Origin: Methylobacter sp. S3L5C
GTDB taxonomy: Bacteria; Pseudomonadota; Gammaproteobacteria; Methylococcales; Methylomonadaceae
DNA length: 64,000 nt
Reading direction: 5' to 3'
NCBI RefSeq assembly: GCF_022788635.1
Contig: NZ_CP076024.1
Span: 3,635,503-3,699,502, forward strand
Shown here in pieces: positions 7,133 through 17,000 of the stretch (position 1 is its first letter; each line of letters starts with the position of its first letter). Both the position numbers and the translations under genes were made by a program. Under the pieces are notes generated by a model. It was given only the letters and a program-made list of their open reading frames with translations. It had not been told where the DNA came from and did not search any database.

Positions 7133-9439
7133 TTATTCGTTATCTTTTTCGCTGTTTCCATATAGAAACAGCCGCGGGTCTTTTAATTCATCTTGTCTTC
7201 CTTCTTGTTCGTTAAAATCCTCATCAACAATGAAGAGTTTTAACGGCTCTTCACGTGCCATGACTATTGGATCAATCCGCACCAATCCGGCAACTTCACC
7301 ATCAATAACAGTGCCGTCAATAAGTTGCCCAGGGCTTTGTGCTATCGCTGTTTCAGCTTTTATCTCCAGTCGCCTTAATTTCTGCTTCAGGCGCTTTTCG
7401 TTATCAGCTTCTTGCGCTGTCATCGCGTGATAGCGTGTCGATTCAACAAACGTCGCCTCACAAATGGGCGCCCCTTTCATATCTTTCACCCAAACCCGAC
7501 TGTAATCATCGATATCATAAGCAACGATGACTTCTTTCCCGGTCCAATGGCTCAAAATATCCGGGTTCCGGTAGCGCATGCCGTTGTGCGGCGTAACGGT
7601 TTCTCGCGTTACCTTAACCACCACATGTGGCATAAAGGCTTCTATTAGCTCCTGTTTATCCAGCGCTACTGGCTCCCAGCCATCGCGGATAAACTCGTTA
7701 AGCGCTTCTCGCGGAGTCTGATGCTGACGTTTACCGGTCTTCTCGTCAGTAACCATTTTTAAAGCACTGTGAGGGCGGTCGTTATACTCGTAACAAATCT
7801 GGATAATCCAGTCGCGGGCTTGGTTATAACTATCAAATACTAAGCCTTTCCCCATCCGCTCGGCTTCGCGCTTCTTTTGCTCATATTCAACAACATTGCC
7901 CTTGTTGCGCGCCTTAACCATCTGCCCAGTCAACTTCCTGACGCGCTTAAAAGTAAGCTTATCCATATTTTCTTTATTTTGATAAGTAGCCAGTAGCTTT
8001 GAGCACTTATCGAGATAGCTGGTATTAAAGTTTTCCGATATCCCGTTAGCTTGCGAGTTACCAACTTCCGCCGGATGCGACCAGGTAAAACCCAGCCTCT
8101 CTTCAAGCGAATGTAATGCTTTAGTAAACTTTGCCGAACCTTTAACCACCTTTGTACTATCAGTTTGCACCCGTGCCGGAACGCCCAGCTCACGAACACA
8201 ATGCTCCAGCGCTTTGGCAATAACGGCCGCGTTTTCAGTCAAACCGATACCCGGCTCCGGCACGTAACGGGTAGCTACATCATGAAAATGCCACACTTCA
8301 TAAGTGACAAACTCGCCTGTTTTCGGGTGCGGCGCGTTAAAATGCGTATTCCAACCATCAGCATGTACTAATGATGCAGGGTCAAGGCCTTCGGATGTGC
8401 GATGCTGGTAAAACTTTTTCGACTTCAACTGCGAGCCGGAATAGCGCCCTTTTAACAAGTCAATTTGGCTGGCTTTTTGGCGAAACCAGCTGCACAACAC
8501 TGAATACTCCGGAGCTTCCTCGCCAAACTGAACGACCAACTGCTCTTGTATCCACCGCTTTACGCTGCCTTGTGGGCGCTGGCACAAAGCCATTGCCAGT
8601 GCATGCCACGGCTTATAAGAAAAATCCTCTTCCCGTTTCAGTGGTGCGTAATGCCCCCGGCTTTTAAAGTTTGCCAGCCACTTGTCGTAAGTATTAAGAC
8701 TTAACACACTACTGGAACGTTTTTTTTCCCAGGCATTGTCGATAGCCCATTGCAGCGCTCTGGGCAGTGTCCCGTCAGCATGTCCAGTATTAAGATAAAT
8801 TAACGCTTTTTGTTTGGATAAACCGCTGCCCTTAACAAACTTGACAAGGTTCTGGATAGCGCTGTTTATCTTAAGTTGTGCCTTATTTAGCGGAGGCAGA
8901 CCGGATTGATGGTGGCTTGAATCATATCGTGCAGGTATGCCAGCCAATACTGGAGCGATTGCGCCCCCAGTGTCGTTAACTGTCCAGTCTTGCTGTTTGT
9001 AAATTCCAGGTAACCCATCCTGTTCAGGTCTAACATTATTTCTGCTTCCGATATCTGAGTTGATGCCTCTTTCCGCGCAACCCTCATTAGTGTCAATAGT
9101 TGATTTACTGTTAACCAGCATTTCATGCTGTTCATCTCCTGAGCGCCTGCAAGCGTTAGCGCTGCCGGAGACTGTGGTTTTCGTTCTTCTGGCATTGTTG
9201 TTATCCTGTGATTCGTTGTCGACCTGGTCTATATTGCCAAGCCGCTTAATAGCTATTTTTGTCCGAATATCTTCATCTTTTATATCTTTAAGCTCATAAT
9301 ATTGCTGTTTATTCTTGCCTATAGTGAATTTCCAGCCTTCTTTTTTAGCCTTACGCTCAATAGTGCGTTTTTTTATTCCAGTTGCGTCGGAAATTTCTCC
9401 CAGTGTTGACGACTTATTAATATCATTGATTGTTGGCAT
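7133..9439 (-). CDS. MuA-like DDE transposase
   Basis: A 768-residue transposase. The N-terminus (residues 8-50, LGEISDATGIKKRTIERKAK) is the Mu-type DNA-binding domain. The catalytic RNase-H core shows D361 in HADGWN, D427 in VQTDST and E469 in NGISENFN, the DDE triad with spacing normal for the family. A Mu-transposase C-terminal beta domain follows (about 600-680). It cuts the phage ends and joins them to target DNA during lysogenisation and replication. The ATG at 9,437-9,439 has a GGAGG site. It is preceded by ner and followed by MuB. Confidence 0.93.
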   Translation of the reverse strand: MPTINDINKSSTLGEISDATGIKKRTIERKAKKEGWKFTIGKNKQQYYELKDIKDEDIRTKIAIKRLGNIDQVDNESQDNNNARRTKTTVSGSANACRRSGDEQHEMLVNSKSTIDTNEGCAERGINSDIGSRNNVRPEQDGLPGIYKQQDWTVNDTGGAIAPVLAGIPARYDSSHHQSGLPPLNKAQLKINSAIQNLVKFVKGSGLSKQKALIYLNTGHADGTLPRALQWAIDNAWEKKRSSSVLSLNTYDKWLANFKSRGHYAPLKREEDFSYKPWHALAMALCQRPQGSVKRWIQEQLVVQFGEEAPEYSVLCSWFRQKASQIDLLKGRYSGSQLKSKKFYQHRTSEGLDPASLVHADGWNTHFNAPHPKTGEFVTYEVWHFHDVATRYVPEPGIGLTENAAVIAKALEHCVRELGVPARVQTDSTKVVKGSAKFTKALHSLEERLGFTWSHPAEVGNSQANGISENFNTSYLDKCSKLLATYQNKENMDKLTFKRVRKLTGQMVKARNKGNVVEYEQKKREAERMGKGLVFDSYNQARDWIIQICYEYNDRPHSALKMVTDEKTGKRQHQTPREALNEFIRDGWEPVALDKQELIEAFMPHVVVKVTRETVTPHNGMRYRNPDILSHWTGKEVIVAYDIDDYSRVWVKDMKGAPICEATFVESTRYHAMTAQEADNEKRLKQKLRRLEIKAETAIAQSPGQLIDGTVIDGEVAGLVRIDPIVMAREEPLKLFIVDEDFNEQEGRQDELKDPRLFLYGNSEKDNE

Positions 9440-9477
9440 AGATATAACCTCCGGCCACTGCTTTAATTACCGCTTAG

Positions 9478-9855
9478 TTAGGTAGCTAGAGTATTATCAC
9501 ACTCGCAATCAATAGCCTTGATAGCAGGCCTGATTCGGTTAAACTGCATGGCATGAAAGCCACGCGGCTTAATATCACCATTATCGTAATACCGGCTTGG
9601 CCATATAGTTTTTGGATGTAAACCAAGAACATCAGCGATGCGCTTCTCTGCAATCGGATAGCTACTAACCAATGCTTTTGATAATGTATTTGATGAGGTA
9701 AGCCCATGCTCATGGGCCAATGCTGTCATTGTCCATCCAGCTTTATGCAAGGCTGCCTTTACATCAGCTGGGTGCCAATCAATAGCAGGATCATTTTCGT
9801 TGGCGACAGTTGATTCTTTGCTAATACTGGAGTATTTTTCTATCTTTTTATTCAC
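9478..9855 (-). CDS. ner: Ner/Nlp-like early regulator
   Basis: The core (DWHPADVKAALHKAGWTMTA, LAHEHGL, YPIAEKRIADVLGLHPKTIW, PSRY) is the Ner/Nlp signature: a small helix-turn-helix repressor that in Mu limits early transcription. I place the start at GTG 9,853-9,855, which has an AGAGG site. A longer reading frame begins at a TTG inside a good sigma70 promoter (9,891-9,919), so it cannot be translated from that transcript. The product is 125 residues, longer than Mu Ner because of a 35-residue N-terminal tail. It is followed by the transposase gene. Confidence 0.85.
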   Translation of the reverse strand: MNKKIEKYSSISKESTVANENDPAIDWHPADVKAALHKAGWTMTALAHEHGLTSSNTLSKALVSSYPIAEKRIADVLGLHPKTIWPSRYYDNGDIKPRGFHAMQFNRIRPAIKAIDCECDNTLAT

Positions 9856-9890
9856 TTTCTTAACCTCTAATTGGTTGTTTGCGTGATTGT

Positions 9891-9919
9891 ATTTAAAGCC
9901 CAATCGAGATTATTGTCAA
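9891..9919 (-). promoter_or_regulatory. Predicted sigma70 early promoter of the prophage
   Basis: On the minus strand TTGACA (9,914-9,919) and TTAAAT (9,891-9,896) are 17 bases apart, about 40 bases ahead of the ner GTG. The -35 hexamer is perfect; the -10 matches four of six positions. Confidence 0.5.
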
Positions 9920-10012
9920 TATAAAAATAATCCCTTTTGTGCTTGTCGCACACGCCCAATAGAGATTTATTTATTATTATAAAATATATGCATATAAATC
10001 AATATCTTGAAT

Positions 10013-10074
10013 GTGCGTCATGTGACGCACTTACTTTTTTTTATATGACGCACTTATCGGCAATGAGTGCGTCA
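10013..10074. promoter_or_regulatory. Prophage operator array: four copies of TGACGCAC
   Basis: The octamer TGACGCAC or its complement GTGCGTCA occurs four times: 10,013-10,020, 10,023-10,030, 10,046-10,053 and 10,067-10,074. The first two form a perfect palindrome with a two-base spacer, and the last two form a second inverted pair 13 bases apart. The last copy overlaps the repressor ATG by one base. A related TGTCGCAC lies at about 9,944. This is expected for the operator bound by the divergent repressor (and/or Ner), allowing autoregulation. Confidence 0.75.
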
Positions 10075-10814
10075 TGAGTATCGGTGAGAGATTAAAGCAA
10101 TGGAGAGCATATAAGAATCTTAAACAAGATGACATAAGCGCCTTATTGGGTATCCCATTCAGCACATATCAAAAATACGAGATGGGAAATAGAAAGCCTG
10201 GTGCTGATGCAATGGAGGTGTTTTCGCGAGCAGGAATTAACGCTAATTGGTTGTTAACTGGTAGTGGTGAGATGCTGCTTAAACCACATCAGCCTTATAT
10301 GGGGATTGAGGCTAATCGTGAGTCTGGCCCTAATAGCTATAAGGAATATCCTAAGGTAGAGATGGGGCCAAAGGTAAAGCCTATAATAATGCTGCTACAG
10401 GATTTTGTAACGATACCTCGGCATGGGATTGAATTATTGGAAGAGAAGATTTCACTATCCAATGAACTCCTTCAAGTAGGCCAAGTCGCCTTTAGAAAGG
10501 ATTGGATAAGTAAAAGAAAGCTTCTATCTGAAGATTGTGTGCTGATTAAGGCTAAAGGTGACAGTATGGAGCCAACTATCTGCAATGGTGACTTACTCCT
10601 GGCAGATAGGCGTATCAACTTTATAAAAGATGATGCCATATATGTAGTGTGCGTGGATAATAGCCTGGTCGTTAGGCGTATCCAGAAGGGTATTGATGGC
10701 TCGCTAACTATTATTAGCGATAATAAGAAGTATAAGGAGCAAATTATAAGCTCCGAACAAGTCGGCAAGATTAAAATAGCTGGCCGTGTAATTTGGTATA
10801 GTCATGAGATATAA
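10074..10814 (+). CDS. Phage repressor: HTH plus S24 LexA-like domain
   Basis: A 246-residue repressor. Residues 1-60 are an XRE helix-turn-helix (GERLKQWRAYKNLKQDDISA, TYQKYEMGNRKPGADAME) with the NANWLLTGSGEM linker typical of phage C proteins. The C-terminal S24 domain carries the nucleophile Ser164 in KGDSMEPTI. At the position where the general-base lysine normally occurs in the V-K-R motif, the sequence reads VVRRIQ (Arg201), so self-cleavage may be lost. It is divergent from ner and separated by the operator array. Its role is to maintain lysogeny. Confidence 0.88.
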   Translation: MSIGERLKQWRAYKNLKQDDISALLGIPFSTYQKYEMGNRKPGADAMEVFSRAGINANWLLTGSGEMLLKPHQPYMGIEANRESGPNSYKEYPKVEMGPKVKPIIMLLQDFVTIPRHGIELLEEKISLSNELLQVGQVAFRKDWISKRKLLSEDCVLIKAKGDSMEPTICNGDLLLADRRINFIKDDAIYVVCVDNSLVVRRIQKGIDGSLTIISDNKKYKEQIISSEQVGKIKIAGRVIWYSHEI

Positions 10815-10836
10815 AAAACCGTTAAATTTGGAAAAT

Positions 10837-10903
10837 ATTTATGCCAAATATCTCCCCAACATTTTAACTATTTTAATTGTCGCACTGATTTATGCCAAAT
10901 ATC
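10837..10903. repeat. Two direct copies of ATTTATGCCAAATATC: candidate MuA-binding sites at prophage left end
   Basis: The same 16-mer is at 10,837-10,852 and 10,888-10,903, 51 bases apart, between the repressor stop and the neighbouring host gene. Mu-like ends carry several transposase-binding sites with this kind of spacing. No other function for the 226-base gap (10,815-11,040) is apparent. Confidence 0.55.
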
Positions 10904-11040
10904 CCGCTAATTTTAAAAATGGCCTAAGCCCTTGTTCCGTGTAGTCCCAGCAGGTTCCGCCTCATTCTGCTAATACTCCAAACATCCACCCCCTTCACAG
11001 TACCTTATATTAATTATCTATTTTTACGGAATATACAGAC

Positions 11041-14000
11041 ATGAACACAGATAAAACCCTCAATCAAACATCAGCAGACCTTAATACAAGTTTGTCATCT
11101 TTGGTAAACACTATTGACTTAACCACAGTCGTGCCTCAGCGCACCGAAATCGTCTTTATCGAAAGCAACATCGGTGATTACCAGACTTTGATTGATGGTA
11201 TTAATCCCGGTGCAGAAATATATATATTGGATGCTTCCGGAGACGGCTTAGCGCAAATTGCACAAATTCTTAATGGCCGCAGCGGCATTGATGCCATCCA
11301 TATTGTCTCCCACGGGGCCGAAGGACTGGTTGGATTGGGTTCGCTGAATCTCACTACGCAAAACCTGCAACAGCACAGCACCGATTTAGCGAGCATAGGC
11401 AACGCATTGAACCAGGATGCCGATATTTTGCTGTATGGCTGTAATGTGAGTGCAGGCTCTGATGGTGCGGCGTTTATCTCGCAACTGGCCAATCTGACCC
11501 ATGCCGATATAGCGGCCTCCAACGATTTGACCGGGGCGGCGGCAAAAGACGGCAACTGGGTGCTGGAAAGCGCCAGCGGTCAGATTGAGACAGCGGCTTT
11601 ACAGTTTTCCGGATTCCAAGGTATTTTGCCCAGCGTTGCCGGGACCATCGCGCCGACGAGTGCGAATAATGGCTTCGATTTTGGCTCGGTGTTTATTGAC
11701 GGCGAAGGCGGCTCGACCGATATCGCAGGGATTGAATACGATTTCTATTGCGTTGATGGTGCAAATAATCAGATCAATACTGTGGCGGTATTCACTTCCA
11801 CGTTCACCGGCACTTCCTATACGGGAATGTTAAACAGTGCACTCGACTCGTCGGCGGATGGGGTGGTGTTCAAGAGTTCTGCAGGAGAGAATTTCAAACT
11901 GACAAGTTTTTTTATTCAGGATGCCGACGGGATGGATGGGACCTGGACGGTCACTGCGTATGAAAATGGCAACCCGGTGGGCACTCCCCAGACATTTACG
12001 ATTGCCCATTCTGGAGAATATGCCACGACAGTCAATTTATCGAGCGACTTTCAAAATATCGACGAAGTTCGCATCACTGTAGCCGGAGGCACCAGCGGCG
12101 GCCATATATATGCAACCCTGTTCAGCGACTTCGTCGTTGCTGATCCCGTGCTTCCCGATGTCACGGCGCCCACGGTGGGCATCGTCGTCGCGGACAATGC
12201 GCTCCTGGCCGGCGAGACCTCCCTAGTGACTTTCACCTTTTCGGAAGCGGTGACGGGTTTTGGCAATGGCGACTTGACGATACCGAACGGCACATTGAGT
12301 GCGGTCAGTTCCAACGATAGCGGCGTTACTTGGACCGCAACCCTGACGCCCAACACCGGCGTGACCGACGCCACCAATATGATCGCCATCGACATGACCT
12401 CGCTGACTGATGCGGCGAGTAATCCCGGCGTGGGCACCACCAATTCAAATAATTACGCTGTGGCGACGGTACGCCCGACAGCGGGCATCGTGGTGGCCGA
12501 TAATGCGATGGCAATCGGCGAAACCTCGCTGGTCACAATCACCTTCTCGGAAGCAGTGACCGGCTTTAGCAATGCCGACTTGACGATCGCCAACGGCAGT
12601 CTGTCCGCCGTCGATTCGGTCGATGGCGGCGTCACCTGGACCGCGACGTTCACGCCGACAAGCGCGGTGACCGACGCCACCAATCTCATCACGCTGGCCA
12701 ATAACGGCGTAAGCAATGCTGCCGGCAATACGGGCAGCGGCACGACCGACTCAAACAACTACGCGATTGACACGGTACGCCCGACAGCGGGCATCGTGGT
12801 AGCCGATAATGCGATGGCAATCGGCGAAACCTCGCTGGTGACAATCACCTTCTCGGAAGCAGTGACCGGCTTCACCAACGCCGATTTGACGATCGCTAAC
12901 GGCAGCCTTAGCACCGTAGATTCGATAGACGGCGGCATCACCTGGACGGTGACGTTGACACCGACAAGCGTCACCACCGACGCCACCAACCTTATCACGC
13001 TCGACAACACTGGAGTGATTGATACCACCGGCAATGCGGGCAGCGGCACGACCGACTCAAACAACTACGCGATTGACACGGCGCGCCCGACAGCGGGCAT
13101 CGTGGTAGCCGATAATGCGATGGCAATCGGCGAAACCTCGCTGGTGACAATCACCTTCTCGGAAGCAGTGACCGGCTTCACCAACGCCGATTTGACGATC
13201 GCTAACGGCAGCCTTAGCACCGTCGATTCGATAGACGGCGGCATCACCTGGACGGCGACGTTGACACCGACAAGCGTCACCACCGACGCCACCAACCTTA
13301 TCACGCTCGACAACACGGGAGTGTTTGATACCGCGGGCAATGCGGGCAGCGGCACCACGGACTCAAACAACTACGCGATTGACACGGCGCGCCCGACAGC
13401 GGGCATCGTGGTAGCCGATAATGCGATGGCAATCGGCGAAACCTCGCTGGTGACAATCACCTTCTCGGAAGCAGTGACCGGCTTCACCAACGCCGATTTG
13501 ACGATCGCTAACGGCAGCCTTAGCACCGTCGATTCGATAGACGGCGGCATCACCTGGACGGCGACGTTGACACCGACAAGCGTCACCACCGACGCCACCA
13601 ACCTTATCACGCTCGACAACACGGGAGTGTTTGATACCGCGGGCAATGCGGGCAGCGGCACCACGGACTCAAACAACTACGCGATTGACACGGCGCGCCC
13701 GACAGCGGGCATCGTGGTAGCCGATAATGCGATGGCAATCGGCGAAACCTCGCTGGTGACAATCACCTTCTCGGAAGCAGTGACCGGCTTCACCAACGCC
13801 GATTTGACGATCGCTAACGGCAGCCTTAGCACCGTCGATTCGATAGACGGCGGCATCACCTGGACGGCGACGTTGACACCGACAAGCGTCACCACCGACG
13901 CCACCAACCTTATCACGCTCGACAACACGGGAGTGAGTGATACCGCGGGCAATGCGGGCAGCGGCACCACGGACTCAAACAACTACGCGATTGACACGGC

Positions 14001-17000
14001 GCGCCCGACAGCGGGCATCGTGGTAGCCGATAATGCGATGGCAATCGGCGAAACCTCGCTGGTGACAATCACCTTCTCGGAAGCAGTGACCGGCTTCACC
14101 AACGCCGATTTGACGATCGCTAACGGCAGCCTTAGCACCGTCGATTCGATAGACGGCGGCATCACCTGGACGGCGACGTTGACACCGACAAGCGTCACCA
14201 CCGACGCCACCAACCTTATCACGCTCGACAACACGGGAGTGAGTGATACCGCGGGCAATGCGGGCAGCGGCACCACGGACTCAAACAACTACGCGATTGA
14301 CACGGCGCGCCCGACAGCGGGCATCGTGGTAGCCGATAATGCGATGGCAATCGGCGAAACCTCGCTGGTGACAATCACCTTCTCGGAAGCAGTGACCGGC
14401 TTCACCAACGCCGATTTGACGATCGCTAACGGCAGCCTTAGCACCGTCGATTCGATAGACGGCGGCATCACCTGGACGGCGACGTTGACGCCGACAAGCG
14501 TCACCACCGACGCCACCAACCTTATCACGCTCGACAACACGGGAGTGAGTGATACCACGGGCAATGCGGGCAGCGGCACGACCGACTCGAACAACTACGC
14601 GATTGACACGGCGCGCCCGACAGCGGGCATCGTGGTGGCCGACACGGCACTATTGGCGGGCGAAACCTCCCTGGTGACCTTCACCTTCTCGGAAGCGGTA
14701 TTGGACTTTGACAATACCGATCTGACCATAGCCAACGGCAGCTTGAGCGCGGTCAGTTCCAGTGATGGCGGCACCACGTATACCGCAACATTCACGCCCA
14801 CCGCAAGCATTACCGATGCCACCAACGTCATCACGCTTGCCAACACCGGCGTCACGAATACGGCGGGCAATGCCGGCAGCGGCAGCACCGACTCGAATAA
14901 TTACGCCGTTACGACGGTACGCCCGACGGCGGGCATTGTGGTCACCGACACAGCACTATTGGCGGGCGAAACGTCGTTGGTGACCTTCACCTTCTCGGAA
15001 GCGGTATTAGACTTTGACAATACCGATCTGACCATAGCCAACGGCAGCTTGAGCGCGGTAAGCTCACAGGATGGCGGCACCACGTATACCGCAACATTCA
15101 CGCCCACCGCAAGCATTACCGATGCCACCAACGTCATCACGCTTGCCAACACCGGCGTCACGAATGCGGCGGGCAATGCCGGCAGCGGCAGCACCGACTC
15201 GAATAATTACGCCGTTACGACGGTACGCCCGACGGCGGGCATTGTGGTCACCGACACAGCACTATTGGCGGGCGAAACCTCCCTGGTGACCGTCACCTTC
15301 TCGGAAGCGGTATTGGACTTTGACAATACCGATCTGACCATAGCCAACGGCAGCTTGAGCGCGGTAAGCTCACAGGATGGCGGCACCACGTATACCGCAA
15401 CCTTCTCCCCGACCGCCAGCATTACCGATGCTACCAACGTCATCACGCTCGCCAACACCGGCGTGACTAATGCCGCGGGCAATGCGGGCAGCGGCAGCAC
15501 CGACTCGAATAATTACGCGATTGACACGGCGCGCCCGGCAGCGGGCATCGTGATAGCCGATAATGCGATGGCAATCGGCGAAACCTCGCTGGTGACAATC
15601 ACCTTCTTAGAAGCGGTGACCGGCTTTAGCAATGCCGATTTGACGATCACCAACGGCAGCCTTAGCGCCGTCGATTCGATAGACGGCGGCATCACCTGGA
15701 CGGCAACGTTGACGCCGACAAGCGTCACCACCGATGCCACCAACCTTATCACGCTCGACAACACGGGAGTGAGTGATACCGCGGGCAATGCGGGCAGCAG
15801 CACCACGGACTCAAACAATTACGCGATTGACAACGTGCGCCCCACTGTCTCCATCGTGGTCTCAGACACAGCCCTGTTGGTCGGCGAAACATCCCTGGTG
15901 AGATTCACCTTCTCCGAGGTAGTGAACGGTTTCTCCAATGCAGATTTGACCATAAACAACGGCACCTTGAGTGCAGTCAACTCTCAGGATGGTGGCTATA
16001 CTTACACTGCCACCCTGACCCCAACGGCCAGCACCATCGATGCCACCAACTTGATTACCATCGATAATACCGGCGTCGCGGACAGCTTTGGGAACGCAGG
16101 CAACGGCAGCACCGACTCGAACAATTACGCCATTGACACGGTGGGCATTGTGGTTACCGGCAATGTCACACAAAATGAAATACTGGCGGCAGTTACTACA
16201 CTGGCAGATGTCGATGGTTTGGGCATTATCAGTTACCAATGGTTGGCAGGTGGCACTGCCATTATTGGCGCAACAGCTTCAACATTAACGCTAACCCAAG
16301 CAGAAGTCGATAAAACCATCAGTGTAACAGCCGGTTATACTAACCTGCAGGGTACCCCTGTAACGGTAACCAGCTTTGCAACCACTGCCGTAGTTAATGT
16401 TAATGATGCACCGACGACTTCTTTAATCATTCTGGCATCAATTCTCGAGCATAGCCAAGCTCGCGTAATTACACAAGCCGAGTTGTTGGGCAATGCAGCA
16501 GATTTGGATGGTAATAACCTAATCGCAACTGATCTTAGCCTTGCGTCCAGCAACGGTACTTTGGTCGACAATACTGATGGTACCTGGAGTTATACGCCAT
16601 TATTAAATGATGTTACATCGGTGAATTTTACCTACACCATCACCGATAGTGTCAGTCCAACTGCAGGAACAGTAGCAGCCACAGCGACGCTGGCTATTAC
16701 GCCAGTGACTCTAACGGCTGATCCGGTTACAGACTTGTACAAATCCTTTGGTAATGATACCAACACCTATATTAAACCTGAGGCGTATGTACAAAATCCC
16801 GGACAAAATTTGGATTTGAAATACCAGCTAATTGACGAGTCACCTGATGCAATCATTATCGGTACAACCAGCAATGATTTTATCAAGCTGGCTGGCACAG
16901 GTAATAAGGCAGCCAATGGTGCTGGCGGTAACGATGTCCTTGATGGCTCAACCGGCTCCAGCTTTTTGAGTGGTGGCGATGGCCTCAATACTTTTTTTAT

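Larger units (their letters stand above)
1..10952. mobile_element. Mu-like transposable prophage, left (early) part, truncated by window
   Basis: The order read leftward (repressor divergent from ner, MuA, MuB, small early genes, DUF3164, DUF2786, GemA, Mor) is that of Mu-like phages. Late genes (lysis, head, tail) and the right end lie beyond base 1. The right-hand boundary is not proven. Two direct copies of a 16-base motif at 10,837 and 10,888 resemble transposase-binding sites near a Mu-type end, and the first CA dinucleotide outside them is at 10,951-10,952, which is why that base is used as a tentative border. The neighbouring 11,041 gene looks like host DNA. Confidence 0.8.

Noticed and set aside
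12453-15818. Row of nearly identical open frames of about 100 codons on the minus strand
   Set aside because: They are mirror images of the 306-bp units of the giant gene, with no ribosome-binding sites; each exists only because the repeat has no minus-strand stop in that frame.
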